A DNA stretch of 64,000 nt from assembly GCA_964019695.1 (NCBI GenBank), contig OZ026518.1, positions 85,183,950-85,247,949 of the forward strand, read 5' to 3'. Positions 41,443 to 53,414 of the stretch are shown one piece after another. The DNA comes from Loripinus fragilis (taxonomy: Eukaryota; Mollusca; Bivalvia; Lucinida; Lucinidae). How positions within the stretch are numbered: the first letter of the stretch is position 1; each line of letters begins with the position of its first letter. A program made the position numbers and the translations under genes. The notes under the pieces are model-generated. The model was not told the origin of the DNA. It saw only the letters and a program-made list of their open reading frames with translations, and did not search any database.

Positions 41443-41760
41443 TGTGGTTTTCACACTTGATCATAAACATCGATCGGAGAGACTTAAGAAAATGTAGCGA
41501 AATAAATTCAATAAATTCGCTTGCTCTGCATTTGTTTGATGTTTGGGCGCCACCTGTAAACAAAACACATTTTTGTAACTTCAACACAGAAGAGAGAGTG
41601 TTCTGGTTCTCGATGCTTGTGCGAACTTATGCATAGACGCCGAAAACCAGAATAGTAAAACGAAGAGTTGAGTAAAGAATGGGACTCAATATTTTTGTTG
41701 TTCAACATGTACTAGCTTTTTAAAAAGGTAACACAACTAATAACTTAAAGGCACTGTTTA
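41443..41760. other. LIG4 5' flank
   Basis: Presumed 5' UTR and promoter side of LIG4. I see no TATA box I would trust and no CpG island by eye. It is unique-looking and free of the MITE families found in the introns. Confidence 0.4.
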
Positions 41761-42565
41761 GATACGGCATTTTTCTCTATATGTCAAGTCCATAACCATA
41801 ACGCATTCGACTGGTCAAAAATTAGAGAAAAAATCACGGAGAACCCCTGAAATAACTTGGTAACATATCAGAATGATCCAAGGTCAGGGCTATTACAAAT
41901 GTCAGGTGGGAGGTTTAGACCTTGGGATGGCTGTAGACCCGCTCCACCAAGGGGGAATTTCGGCTACTATGATTTCCTGTTACTACAATATATATTCCAC
42001 AGAATTAGGCATGATAGCCCTCTGAGAAGTGAAATATGTTTGAGCCAGCTAGAATGAGAAAAAAAATCCTTAGTTTATAATGAAAGTGCAAGTTTTAGAT
42101 AGACCAAAAAATCAAAAGTTCTAATACATCATCTTTACATCATCTCTCATTAAAATAACAATTTTTGTTTTCACTCATCTCTCGCACTCTTATTCGGGAG
42201 TGTGAGATATGAATGAGATATCAGTCATTTTCACCATTTATGTTTTGTGCCTAGTCAAAAAGTGATCTCTTAATTTATAAAATGCATAATTGTGATGATA
42301 TGTGATAACCTAGTTCACTGTGATAATCTTAATAAGATATTTGTGCCAGATCCATTCAAATTCATCTTAAATTATTCAAATTCATCTTAAATTATAAGTT
42401 TTAATAGCATCAGAGATTTATTTAACTTTTTTTATTTAAATTATTCCATATTTTAAAGTGCTAAATTAATGTGATATTTAATGTGCTATATGTTGTTTAA
42501 TTTGCTGTTGTATATGTATGTATGTGTTGATTTTACCAAATAAACATCAATCAATCAATCAATCT
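41761..42565 (+). mobile_element. Possible truncated LINE tail
   Basis: Ends with accaaataaacatcaatcaa and further atca repeats (42535-42563), the kind of polyadenylation-signal plus microsatellite tail seen on non-LTR elements. No coding remnant was recognised upstream. Confidence 0.45.
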
Positions 42566-43377
42566 ACAAAAGTATATGGATTTCGTCACTTACGTGACAG
42601 CAATTCGACACTTGCGTGTCAGCGTCTCATAAAAAAATGAGTGCTCCTAACTACATTGTAGTCAATGAATTGTGGAGCAATGTTCGGAGCTTATAATAGC
42701 TTGCCGAACTAGATATGAAAATATGAAAAGTTTTTAAACAATGAACACATTAAGAAAATGGGGTGAAATAAGATTGGCAGGCAGAATGTCCCTAAGCTTG
42801 TAGATGACTGAGGCACATAAAGATTAGATAGGAAATAGTTCTAATTATTATCTACCATCTCTGTAATTTTTATAAAGATACATGCAAGGTTTCTATAAAA
42901 AAAATAAGTATTTCTGAATTCCGATCATTCAGCCAGTTAAAGATTGGTAACTTGCGTGAATTAGCCAAGTACGGTATTAAATAAAAAAAATTCCGTAGAA
43001 TTACACTAAAACAAACGAACACACTCGTGAATCCAGTTGATCTAAAAATAAACAAGCGATTCAGTGGTCAGATAATTATAACTTTGATTTTAGACCAATG
43101 AAAATAACGGAATCCCCGTAACTCTTCAATGAAGAAAATTAAGCACACAAGATGGTAGAATTGAAAGTAAAGTGAATTATGTGGCGTTTCACAACTTAAC
43201 ACGCCCATGAAGTAAGTATTTCATGGAATACATTTACAAACAAAGTTAAAGTTTATCATATGCAGCCGTGTTCATGCGAATCATGTGCAATATGGGGTGT
43301 GACTAAAACGCTGACCTTCACTGCAGAACTGCTGACCGTTTACCTTATCAAAAGCTGACCAAAAGCTGACCAAAGTG
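42566..43377. other. No recognised feature
   Basis: AT-rich intergenic DNA. No ORF, hairpin or repeat family recognised. Confidence 0.4.
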
Positions 43378-43545
43378 GCTAAAATAACATAACATAACAT
43401 AACATAATTTTATTAGGCATTAAACATAGTACATATGATTATAGCCTCCTTGGAGTACAATACACAAGTACATGATCTCCCTGTATGAGAATGACTTTTT
43501 CTCAAAGGGTAAGATGCAAATTCATTTTGAAGAGTAATAGATTCT

Positions 43546-43584
<39 letters not shown>

Positions 43585-43590
43585 GCTGGA
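43378..43590 (-). mobile_element. (TAACA)n tail and poly(T) tract
   Basis: aacataacataacataacat followed by aattttattaggca reads on the minus strand as an aataaaatt plus tgtta-repeat retroelement tail. A T run of 33 (43551-43583) lies just beyond, which may be a second retroposed tail. Confidence 0.45.
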
Positions 43591-44379
43591 AAGTGCCCAC
43601 CCATATTTGTAGAGCTAGACTTTCGGGTAGGTTTGCGCATATACAAAATTGGGGCGACAGATTCGCTTGTATTACTATTTTTGCGCCTATAAAAGCAAAT
43701 ATTGGAGGCCCTGATGAGGCGCCGCGCAATTTCCCATCATGGTCTACACTTTTGCTAAAAATATACTGTAGTATGGCTGGTGTCAACCAAGAAATTAGGG
43801 TACAATTAGTCAAAATTTTCTTATCTGGAGCTCTGCGGGTAAAACTACCCGGTGTATTTAAAATAGGTCAAAGCCAGACAAAATCAATATGAGTAACAGT
43901 GCATTATATTGCTGTATGTAAATAAGTACACCCAATCACGTCACATTGTATTTTTAGTTCCGCGTGCTATTATTTCTTTGATGGGGAATACCGCTAGTAC
44001 ACTTCCAGGCATGCGCAGGCAGAGAGGGGGAATACACACAATGTGTACGTTAAACGTGTTGAGCTCCAGACATTTTGAGTGTACCCTGAAACGGATTATT
44101 TGTTACTATTCTTGTGTTGACACTGATTTAGTAAGTTCAAATAGCTTTTGTTCAAACGTATTTTGAGAAGATGCACTCTCGATGATTTAATTAATATACG
44201 TGTGGGAGCTCTGTGTAGCTCTACTGGGTAAACCCTTTCCATGCCAAAAAGAAACGTCACGTCGTAAGGACGAATACACACATTGTTAACATTTTGGTTT
44301 GATGTTAGGTGTGAAAATTAAAATCGGGATCAGGGATCCTAGCACCCCCGTCGTGTTGAATATTACCTCAGCACTCCAA
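43591..44379. other. No recognised gene
   Basis: A 99-codon forward ORF (43593-43892) shows no family resemblance. The sequence is less AT-rich than its surroundings. I assign nothing here. Confidence 0.35.
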
Positions 44380-44850
44380 TTTTCCGTTGAAATGAAAGAC
44401 AAAACAAAACAGAAAAATCAATATGGAGCCTGATCTGGATCCGCACTGTTTTTTGTGTTCAGTCTTCTCTTTCACCAATCTTGGTTCTGCATGATGGGGG
44501 TTTGTTTCAGTTGAAATGAAAGACAAAACAAAACAGAAAAATCAACGCGGAGCCTGATCTGGATCCGCACTGCTTTTTGCGTTCAGTCTTCTCTTTCACC
44601 AATCTTGGTTCTGCATGATGGGGGTTTGTTTCAGTTGAAATGAAAGACAAAACAAAACAGAAAAATCAAAGTGGAGCCTGATCTGGATCCGCACTGTTTT
44701 TTGTGTTCAGTCTTCTCTTTCACCAATCTTGGTTCTGCATGATGGGGGTTTGTTTCAGTTGAAATGAAAGACAAAACAAAACAGAAAAATCAACGTGGAG
44801 CCTGATCTGGATCCGCACTGTTTTTTGTGTTCAGTCTTCTCTTTCACCAA
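44380..44850 (-). repeat. 124-bp tandem repeat, four units, at the LINE 3' end
   Basis: ttgaaatgaaagacaaaac begins units at 44387, 44511, 44635 and 44759, a spacing of exactly 124. Each unit carries gagcctgatctggatccgca and gttcagtcttctctttcacc. The units are almost identical. The array directly follows the LINE stop codon and so is its 3' UTR. Confidence 0.95.
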
Positions 44851-44860
44851 TTGAGGGGGG

Positions 44861-47800
44861 TTAGTTTCCATCACGTTTACGAGAAGCAAAATAGATATAT
44901 TGACTAATCATCTGTAAGCTGTGTTTTGACTGTTTGTTCATTAATTTGTGAAATTTATGTACGGTTGGCCATCTACAATAATATCTATTAAGGTATTTAC
45001 TTCTTAAATCTGCGTACAGCGGGCATATTAGCATGAAATGAAATTCACTTTCTATTACGTTCATGTTACAATATATACATTTTCTATCACTTCTTTCTAT
45101 ATTATGGTGACGACCAGTTTCGATTGCCAAAGAATGTGCCGATATTCTGAATCTCGTTAAAGCTCTTCGAAATTTGAATGATTGTATAACTTGTAAGTAT
45201 GTTTCGAGACCAAAATCAAATTTAATGTTACTATAAGTTACTAATCTATTGGAGTTTATTATTTGTGCATACCACGATTGTTTGAACTGGTCTAAAATCC
45301 TTAAACGAATAGCCTCTAAGGGAATATCTATCAGTAACTGGTTCGCCCAAATGTCTGAAAAACCACATAGTTCTAGTTCATGTTTTATATGAGAGGCCCA
45401 ATTTGTGCCCTTGTAATCGTTACCATTGTCACAGTCATTTTTTAGCATACAGTATACTTTAAATTCCAGGGTATCCCTATTGGTCAATAGTTTAGTCCAA
45501 TATTTTATTAGTTTAATTTTTCTAGCTATCTTCATTGGAAATCGCCCCAGTTCACCATAGAGTGCACTAATATTGGTTGACTTTCTAACCCCTAATATGT
45601 TTCTCAAGAATTTTGTGTGTACTTTCTCAATCTCCGGTGCTTCGTGATGACCCCACGTTTCAGCGGAATAACTCAAAATAGAACCCACTAGGGAGTCAAA
45701 TAATTTAAGTTGTTCACGAATAGGAACAGTAATCTGGTTAAAAAGATTATAAAGTTTATAGAGAGCCCGTGAGGCATGTTGAGCTATATGTTTCTGGGTA
45801 CGGGCCCAGTTGCCATTTTTAAACAGTTCCACACCTAAATATCTGAAAGAGGTAACTACTTCTAATTCAAATCCTTTTAAGTAGATTTTAGGGTATGAAT
45901 GCCTTCCTTTTTCAAATACCATAATTTTTGTCTTGTTTGTGTTAATAGTGAGGTGCCAGGTGTCACAATAGAGTTGGATATCATTTAACATATTTTGAAG
46001 GGACTCGGCTGACTGTGCGAAGATAACTGCATCGTCCGCGTATAATAAAATGAAGAGGGCGACATCGTCCACTGATATAGTATCTTCTGCATGTGTGTTA
46101 ATACAAGTAATTATATCATTTATAAAAAACATGAACAATATAGGAGAGAGGGGGTCCCCCTGCTTCAGGCCTAAATCCGACTTCAGGAAGTCTGAAAATG
46201 TATTATTATATTTTATACATGCCCTCACTGATTTATACATTGATTTAAGGATTTTAAGCATTCTTGGACTGAAATCTTCTTGCATCAGTTTATACCACAA
46301 CCAATATCTATCAACCTTATCGAAGGCCTTCTCATAATCAATGAAAGCGCAGAACAGTTTTTTGTTGCCCGCATTGCCATTGATTACTTTTGATATAATT
46401 GCGCTCAATACAAAGATGCAGTCAACTGTTGATTTTGATTTTTGAAAGCCAAACTGGTTATCATTGATTTCATCATGTTCGTCGGACCATTTATTTATAC
46501 GTTTTAACAGGATATGTGAGAAAATTTTTGCCAAAACGTTGCTCAAAGTGATGCCTCTATAATTATTTGTTGAGTCAATATCTCCTTTGTTTTTATAAAT
46601 CGGTACTATGACCCCTTTTCCCCAAGACTCAGGGTATTCACCAGACATAAAAATATTATTAAATAGTTTGACCATATATGGGGACACAAGATCGCATGTG
46701 GTCTTAAAAACTTCTGCAGCCAAGTTATCAAGGCCAGGGCTTTTCGCGTTTTTTAACGAAAAAATTACTGACTTCACTTCCTCCTGAGTGATTTCGCAAT
46801 CAAGGTCAGGATCCTCTAGGTCGGTGTGTTGGGGTGTTTGTTGGTCGCGCTCGTTACGATTCGGGTCAGTCAAATTTTCGGGGTTACCACTGAAAACTTC
46901 TTGAAAATGTTTTAAAAAGTCCTCGCTTGACAATGTTTCCGAGCTTTGTTTTTTTGCTTTTATGTATTTATTAACATTAGCCCAGAATTCGCGCGGTTTC
47001 GATTTTGCAAGGTCGCATACTCGTTTACCCTCGGACGACTTAAATTTTACTTTCGCTTTCCTTTTGCAACGGTTATAGTGCGTTCTGGATTGTGTAAATA
47101 AGACCCTATTCACGTCATTTTTATTTTTTATGAATGTATTTCGCGCTCGTTTAAACTCGCGTCTCGCTGATGCACAGTTTTCGTCAAACCATTTGTTCTG
47201 CGGTTTTTTATTTTGTGTACTATGTTGTACTTTTATTGTTTTTGACATAACCGTCGATACTTCGTTGTATAAAAAGCTTGTAAAATCTTGAACCGATTTA
47301 TCGACTCCGTCGCTTTCGAGATTGTCACTCATCTCCGCGAAAACGTGTCTCTTTTCTTGTAAATTACTAAGAAGCGTGTGCGACCGTTTGTTATCCCAGA
47401 TAACTTTAGTGAAAGATTTATTTTGGTCCTGTAGAGACTCTGACATCAGCCGTTTTGTATAAAATACCGTCAACAAAGGTGCATGGTCGGAGAATTCATT
47501 GAATGGCAGTACTTTGAATTCTTTTATAAGTTGCATATCAAAAAAATCAGATAGCAAATAATCTACTACGCTTTGTCCGCGTGTCGAACAATAAGTAAAT
47601 TCACCGCACTCGATTCTCCCGTTGGCTATACACAAATCTACTACTTGACAAAAGGATTGTAAATTACGCCCACGCATATCGGTTACGCTATCGTTACTAT
47701 TTCTAAATGGGAGGTCAATAAATAGGTCGCTGTCTCCATCCAAATACTTATCAAAACTCAAGATGTCATTACTTTCAGAGCCACATCTACAGTTAAAATC

Positions 47801-48262
47801 GCCTGATATGAATACTTTCCCCTGATTTTGATATTGTAATACGTAGTTTTCCAGAAGCTCGAAATGATCGACTTCTTCCCCGCCCCTATTGAACATTTTA
47901 GATTTAGAATCTGGAAAATAAACATGACCGAAAAATACATCTTCGTTGAAACTTAATAAACCGCCCTTGATTTTTAACCATAGAAATCCCTGTGATGATT
48001 TCTCAATAACTTGGACAAATTTTTTAACCTCATTTCTGAAATATACGGATATTCCGCCGCTATAACGGCCCCTCTTTGTATTTTTTGATTTAGTACCAAA
48101 AATATGCTCTGATTGATACCCAGGGATTTCTAGGTTGCAAGTGTCATTTTTTCCTATCCATGTTTCACATAGGAACACAATATGATATTGGTTGATCAGG
48201 TCCAAAAAGTCAGTAAAATGCTGACCAGAGGCAGTGCTGACCAGACAAATCACCTGTCCCAT
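44861..48262 (-). CDS. Non-LTR retrotransposon endonuclease-reverse transcriptase ORF
   Basis: 1133 codons without a stop. An apurinic-type endonuclease domain (about 1-270) has ETW (E33), SGDFN (153-157) and SDH, and would nick target DNA. A reverse transcriptase domain follows, with FDKVDRYWLWYKL, GLKQGDPLSPILF and YADD (741-744). The C-terminus has CIYC...EFHFMLICPLYADLR, a zinc-knuckle-like motif found in several LINE ORF2 proteins. The first strand of the endonuclease, with its usual catalytic Asn, is not seen before ETW, so the copy looks cut at its 5' end and the ATG may be fortuitous. No ORF1 was found. The clade was not determined (Jockey/CR1/L2-like by general form). Confidence 0.95.
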   Translation of the reverse strand: MGQVICLVSTASGQHFTDFLDLINQYHIVFLCETWIGKNDTCNLEIPGYQSEHIFGTKSKNTKRGRYSGGISVYFRNEVKKFVQVIEKSSQGFLWLKIKGGLLSFNEDVFFGHVYFPDSKSKMFNRGGEEVDHFELLENYVLQYQNQGKVFISGDFNCRCGSESNDILSFDKYLDGDSDLFIDLPFRNSNDSVTDMRGRNLQSFCQVVDLCIANGRIECGEFTYCSTRGQSVVDYLLSDFFDMQLIKEFKVLPFNEFSDHAPLLTVFYTKRLMSESLQDQNKSFTKVIWDNKRSHTLLSNLQEKRHVFAEMSDNLESDGVDKSVQDFTSFLYNEVSTVMSKTIKVQHSTQNKKPQNKWFDENCASARREFKRARNTFIKNKNDVNRVLFTQSRTHYNRCKRKAKVKFKSSEGKRVCDLAKSKPREFWANVNKYIKAKKQSSETLSSEDFLKHFQEVFSGNPENLTDPNRNERDQQTPQHTDLEDPDLDCEITQEEVKSVIFSLKNAKSPGLDNLAAEVFKTTCDLVSPYMVKLFNNIFMSGEYPESWGKGVIVPIYKNKGDIDSTNNYRGITLSNVLAKIFSHILLKRINKWSDEHDEINDNQFGFQKSKSTVDCIFVLSAIISKVINGNAGNKKLFCAFIDYEKAFDKVDRYWLWYKLMQEDFSPRMLKILKSMYKSVRACIKYNNTFSDFLKSDLGLKQGDPLSPILFMFFINDIITCINTHAEDTISVDDVALFILLYADDAVIFAQSAESLQNMLNDIQLYCDTWHLTINTNKTKIMVFEKGRHSYPKIYLKGFELEVVTSFRYLGVELFKNGNWARTQKHIAQHASRALYKLYNLFNQITVPIREQLKLFDSLVGSILSYSAETWGHHEAPEIEKVHTKFLRNILGVRKSTNISALYGELGRFPMKIARKIKLIKYWTKLLTNRDTLEFKVYCMLKNDCDNGNDYKGTNWASHIKHELELCGFSDIWANQLLIDIPLEAIRLRILDQFKQSWYAQIINSNRLVTYSNIKFDFGLETYLQVIQSFKFRRALTRFRISAHSLAIETGRHHNIERSDRKCIYCNMNVIESEFHFMLICPLYADLRSKYLNRYYCRWPTVHKFHKLMNKQSKHSLQMISQYIYFASRKRDGN

Positions 48263-48389
48263 TATTAGGTTTAATTGGTGATAATTGATGATAATAAACA
48301 GTGTAATAACAATTTACTGAGAATTATCCGTCTAGTTAACCAAGCTTTTACAAAGCCTATAGCTGGAGCAAAGGAGAATGAACTGCATC

Positions 48390-48712
48390 AAAGTGTGTGC
48401 GGCAGTAATGCATTTAAATAATTTGCCTAAGCCTTAAAAAAGGTTTGTTTTATCTTTCAAATTGAACCATAAAACGAAAACTTGCAATGAACATCCAATT
48501 AAATGTGCTCCTCAGAAACAAGAGCCACCACTATATAGCATGGTTCCAGTCTGATCATTTTTCCTTTTTTATTTTTCCGTTTCTAAGTCAATATCAGGCT
48601 CAGCCGAAATTAATAACGGACTACCGATGCCTTTCTAATCTTATTTTTTAGAATAGTTGCATAAGAAAATATTGGCAAAAAATATTGACGAATGGACCCA
48701 GGCTAGCCACTA
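48390..48712. repeat. Dispersed repeat, copy 1
   Basis: gcatggttccagtctgatca ... ggactaccgatgcctttcta ... tattgacgaatggacccagg. It parallels 53415-53862 over most of its length. Confidence 0.7.
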
Positions 48713-48995
48713 CTCAAGAAGGAGTGGGGTTTTTTTTAGTTCAGAAGGGTACGCAAGTTTATTTAAAAAAATTAAACGGTTTCGTCATCGTTATCAAGTG
48801 ATAACTAATTTCTAATAGACCATGACTTCTGAACTTAAAATTCTGTTGTTGTTTTTTTCTTTTTTTTAGTAGATGATCTATTTCAAACCATTGGGTCCGA
48901 GAATTTCACAGTACGCTACCAGCATCTAAACACATACAAATTTCGGAATAATTTTCTGAACTATTCCCCTTGTGATTTCAACAATATTTTGACTA
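48713..48995. other. No recognised feature
   Basis: Low-complexity T-rich stretches only. Confidence 0.4.
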
Positions 48996-49565
48996 AGGGC
49001 TGTTTCACATATGCACCGAATCCGAACCGAAACCGTAACGGCCACCGAATTGCATCGTTTCGTTTTCGGCAGACCTTTCACATATGAACCGAAACCGTGG
49101 ACGAAATGTAAGAAAATGCCTGTATATTTTGGACTAATTTCCCTCTCAGATAGCAGAAATACCATTACAATACAAATTGTTTCATGCCACTGCAATTAAG
49201 TTTGTGGTCTTTATAGTCGCTCTGGGTATTGTCCCACAGACTTCTGAGTCAAGAGTATTGTGCTTGTAAAATAATCGCACAATTGTCTCGCTGGACAATC
49301 CATCAATGGCTTTAATGATTACTAAGTTATATACAACGCACTTGGTTGTGTATGTGCAGATTTTATCAAAATTACCTGTCGTATTTGCTGAAATTCGGCC
49401 ACCAAAACCGAAAAAAAATAAAATCAAATTCGCGCACGTTTTCGGTTCGGCGTTCGGTTTCGGATCGGTTTCGGCGCATATGTGAAAGCGCTCATAGGGT
49501 TAAAGGCATTTTAATTTTTCGGTTCGGTTTCGGTTCGGTTTCGGTGTGTATGTGAAATGGCCTTA
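48996..49565. mobile_element. Element with cggtttcgg-rich inverted ends
   Basis: The left end ggctgtttcacatatgcacc with gaaccgaaaccg is the inverse of the right end cggtttcggtgtgtatgtga then aatggcc. A second inner pair (cctttcacatatgaaccg; cggcgcatatgtgaaagc) makes a two-layer inverted structure. Boundaries approximate. Confidence 0.8.
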
Positions 49566-49629
49566 ACCTTACCAGAACAAAACCAGACCTGTTTACTAAG
49601 TTACCTATTTTGCGTACTTTCTACGGACA

Positions 49630-49898
49630 AGCGCGGATCCAGGATTTTTTGCCAGGGGGGGCGACCAGGCCTGACTGTCAACAATGTTTTTGTTTTTTGT
49701 TGTTGTTTTTTTAGTCCTCAACTTATTTTACAATTTTACAGAGGGTGTCCAATGGTTATTTCAAGGAAACTATAATTTTCCAAGGTTTCAAAGGGGGTCC
49801 AACATTTTCCAAATGGTTATTTCTATAGAAACTCATTTAACCTGTGATTTTCCAGAGGGGTCCGGACACCTATCCCCTCCTCTGGATCCACACATGAC
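49630..49898. mobile_element. Repeat-H copy 2, diverged
   Basis: The ends gcgcggatccaggatt and cctcctctggatccacaca are inverted; the centre differs from copy 1 and lacks the gccagcgaaacgcc hairpin. Confidence 0.65.
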
Positions 49899-52425
49899 GC
49901 ATTTGTGCACTAAAATGCGATCTACTGAAAATAATGTATGCGTAATTCTGATAGATGCTTATCTCTTTGGCATTGATCAGAGACAATTGTGCAGATTCGT
50001 CTCGCTAAGTTATATGGTATGCTTGTTTTCGTATGCTACGGATGGCAAGAATAAAAGTTTAGATATTGCTTAGAGTCTGTTTCTTTGAAAAATATATCTG
50101 TACTTATGTGATTATTTGATTTTATAAGTAATACATCCATCTTTCATTGCTATATTCTATTGTAAAATTTAAATCTGAATGTAGTTCATTTCAAACTGAG
50201 TGAAATGTCTTTAAATTTTCTTCTCCTTTAGTCCATAAAATGAAACAGTCATCCAAAAACCGTTTCCAGTTATCTTTGATATATCTAGCGAAGTCTTTGC
50301 CGAATTTTATTAATTTAAATTAGCCAAGATTTTGGCCAGAAAGTAGTATAAACAAGTTGTTTTGTGTTTAACTCTATGCACGCTAGGTGCCACTTTTGTT
50401 GTCTGCTGATAACGGTGTCAAACAGTCTGGACCCAGATCAGGCCAGAATAGAGTAAAATGTTTTATACCAGTATACTAAAACCAAGTTCTAATTAGTCAC
50501 TTTTCAAACTCATTATTTCTGACCAAACGCTAATAAAATTGAAATGAATTTTTGCCTATATATGTGAATTTCAATGGGCAAACGTTTAGCAGTGTTTTTG
50601 AACAGTTTTCTTTTACTTCAAAGTTTTTTGGATTAAAAATGCAAAAATCGATTTTTAAAAAAAAATGGTTTTGGGAGTAGTTTTTTTTTATAAAATTGAA
50701 GTTTAGGTGGTTACAAACTGGTCTGTACGACTGGAAAAACACCAAACAATTGAAATTTTGCTTATGGTGGATTTTTACGCATTTTTTTTAAATGTTGCAT
50801 TTTTCAAATTTTTTCGAGATTTTTGAAATTCACCAGTATTTCCTGGTAAAATTGTTAAATGCACTTAATTTTATTTGAACACTGTAGGCCAAACACAGTA
50901 GAACTTGATAAGTCCATTTTTGGCGAAATAAGTTTTACGACTACTGTACACTTCCGGTTTCAATGTGAGAAATTAAAAATCGATTTGGTAGCATAATATA
51001 TATAGTGTTTTTTTTTCAATTTTCAAATAAGGACGGTGACTTCTGGTGATATAAATAATCGCTGAAAATTTCAATTCTGTGTCGCTGATATTAAAGCTTA
51101 CAGAGCAGTGCAAAGTCTCTATGTAAATTGCATGCCTAAAGCTGAATTTCAATGATTAACCTGCTAAAAGTGTTTGTCTTATGTTGTTGAGTAGCGAAAA
51201 CAACGAGTCCGATGGAATCAAAACTTTTGAGGTTTATTCTTCTTATATCATGCTAGCCAGTAAGATCTTCAAACAAACAAAAACGTTAATTTGTGTTATG
51301 GTTTATATCGTAGAAAAAGTGTGACTTTTTGAAATGAGGGTACCTTTTCTCTAGCTTCGTCTGTGCAAGAATTACATGTTACTTTTAAATGAAATAACTT
51401 GCAGAGTCTTGGCAAAGTATTGCTTCGCTTAAAAAAACCCATGAATTTTGTATACCCTATGTTTCACTTTCTGAATTAGCGTAAAAATGAAAGGTGACCA
51501 ATTAGCAGTTGGTTTTAGTATACTTTTATAAGACTTGTATATCATTTCTACATGTTTTTCGCTAGAAAAGAATCATGTCAAATCTGCATCAGAAAGTGTT
51601 GTTCACTTAAGATATTTACTAACTTTATTGACTTATGTAGGTATAGAGGGAAAACTTGAGGACCTAGATGAGCAGCAGTCTGAACCAGGTCTACACTGTT
51701 TGTGGGAGAGGCTTCGAAAACATTTCAGCAGACAGCCAAATAGACAACATTGTGACAGATGCTTTACGGGCTAAGTTGCATCTCAGTCTGACTCCTGGTT
51801 CGGGAGGATTCCTGGGAACAAAAATATGAAAAGCTCACGATGGACAGACAGACGGACGGAAATATATTTTACAGTTTACAATCCACTATTGAGTTGCTCT
51901 TAGCGTGTAGATATGATCAATTTGTACCAATTTTATCTCAAAGGAATAAGATCATTAAAACATATTGAGGCAAAGATGGCCTGGATAATTTTCCATATTT
52001 CACACTCTGTTAATATTAATTATCTAATAATGATCTAATATAAGTAAGTAAGTTTATTTCTACTTTAACCATAACATGGTCATGTGTAGTATATATATCA
52101 ATACATAAATACAAAATTCATACACACAGCCGAAGGTCATGGGTGTACTAACCCCCAAATTGCCAATCACAAAAAGGTTTAGCCTGTATTGCAAAACAAC
52201 ATGAACCCTGGTCTAGAAGCTCACTTAGGATCAGTCCGATCAGGGACCACACTGTTTGCTTCAATTATCAAATTTAGTAAAGTGCCTTCAAACATGTATA
52301 TATCCAATACATATCTGTCATATCTACGATTCTACAGTAGCAAATGTCACTTTTAGTACAAAAAATATTATTGGCATGATGAGGATTGACATTTGATATG
52401 CGACAGGACTCCAGTTAAGAGTTCG
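49899..52425. other. Intergenic, no gene recognised
   Basis: AT-rich. Contains the recurring gatctgggtccagactgttt-type motif in inverse form at about 50410-50440 and again at 51675-51710. The ORFs at 50530-50745 and 51535-51774 show no family signature. Confidence 0.4.
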
Positions 52426-52429
52426 TAAC

Positions 52430-52565
52430 AGAAATTTAATTTTCCTATTTCTCAACCAAAAGATATGTTGTGGGTCTCAAAAGAACCATCTCAATGAGAC
52501 GGTTCCTTTGAGCACCCAAAACACAAGTTAAAACTGATGGGTAAGAAAATATTTACAATTTTACT
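52430..52565. mobile_element. MITE-A copy 12
   Basis: gaaccatctcaatgagacgg and ttcctttgagcacccaaaac; outer arms aaaagatatgttgtgggt and aacacaagttaaaactga. Confidence 0.85.
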
Positions 52566-53414
52566 CTGAAATCCTTGTTCATCCAAACCTATGTGCGAAC
52601 ACACAAGCTGTTCATACTCAGTGCAACCATTATATATATACACAAGATGTACAGGGTATCTACATGTGGCACCATGTAGAGATCAAACATACATCATGCA
52701 AATGCTGCACTGCTATTGATTAACAGGTTGCACCCTTAATTAAAGGCCAACACTGAGGCTCACCATGACAGCTTTTAGCACCTATCAGTTATAATTGGTA
52801 TACCAATACCTTCACATTGATACCATCTGATGATGATAAGATTAGACCAACATGTACACAGAGCTATGTTTGGAATGACCAAATAAAAAGACTGATAAGC
52901 TAACCAGAGAAATTCACATGAAGCAGTTGTTGGTGGATTTTATGCTTTGCTTTTCATTTGACAGACCAGTGACAGACAACTGCCCTATTTTAGTTTTAAA
53001 AAAAATGTACAAGATTGAAAAAAATATTACCAGCGGCTTCAAGCTGTACCCACCTGATTTCAACCGAGATGCAAATGATTTAAAAGCATATTAATTTTTA
53101 ATGAGTACCACAAAAAGACACAATCGGTCAGCCTGAACGCCCATCGTGTTCAATCAAACTGTTTGCTGCCTGAATCAACGAGCCATGGGTTTTTAAAACA
53201 TTCAAGATACCGTTGAGTAGACAGTGAAAAAAGATCAGACTGGCTGATTCAGAGGTTGTCATTAAAAGAGTGAAACCTGACCAGACTGTTGGACTGACTC
53301 CTAGATCAATTTGAGTCTCATTATATGCTCAAACATATTTGTTTGATTTATAGCTTACTTCACCGTTAGTGCTGAAAAAAGTGTCAGTCAAGGTACCGTT
53401 CATGCATGTACGTG
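52566..53414. other. No recognised gene
   Basis: Unremarkable AT-rich DNA with two short gatcagactg motifs. Confidence 0.35.

Noticed and set aside
41443..41454. Upstream GTG as the LIG4 start
   Set aside because: The in-frame ATG four codons on has a good context; non-ATG initiation is not needed.
43544..43813. Lysine-rich ORF
   Set aside because: The lysines come from the T(33) tract read on the minus strand.
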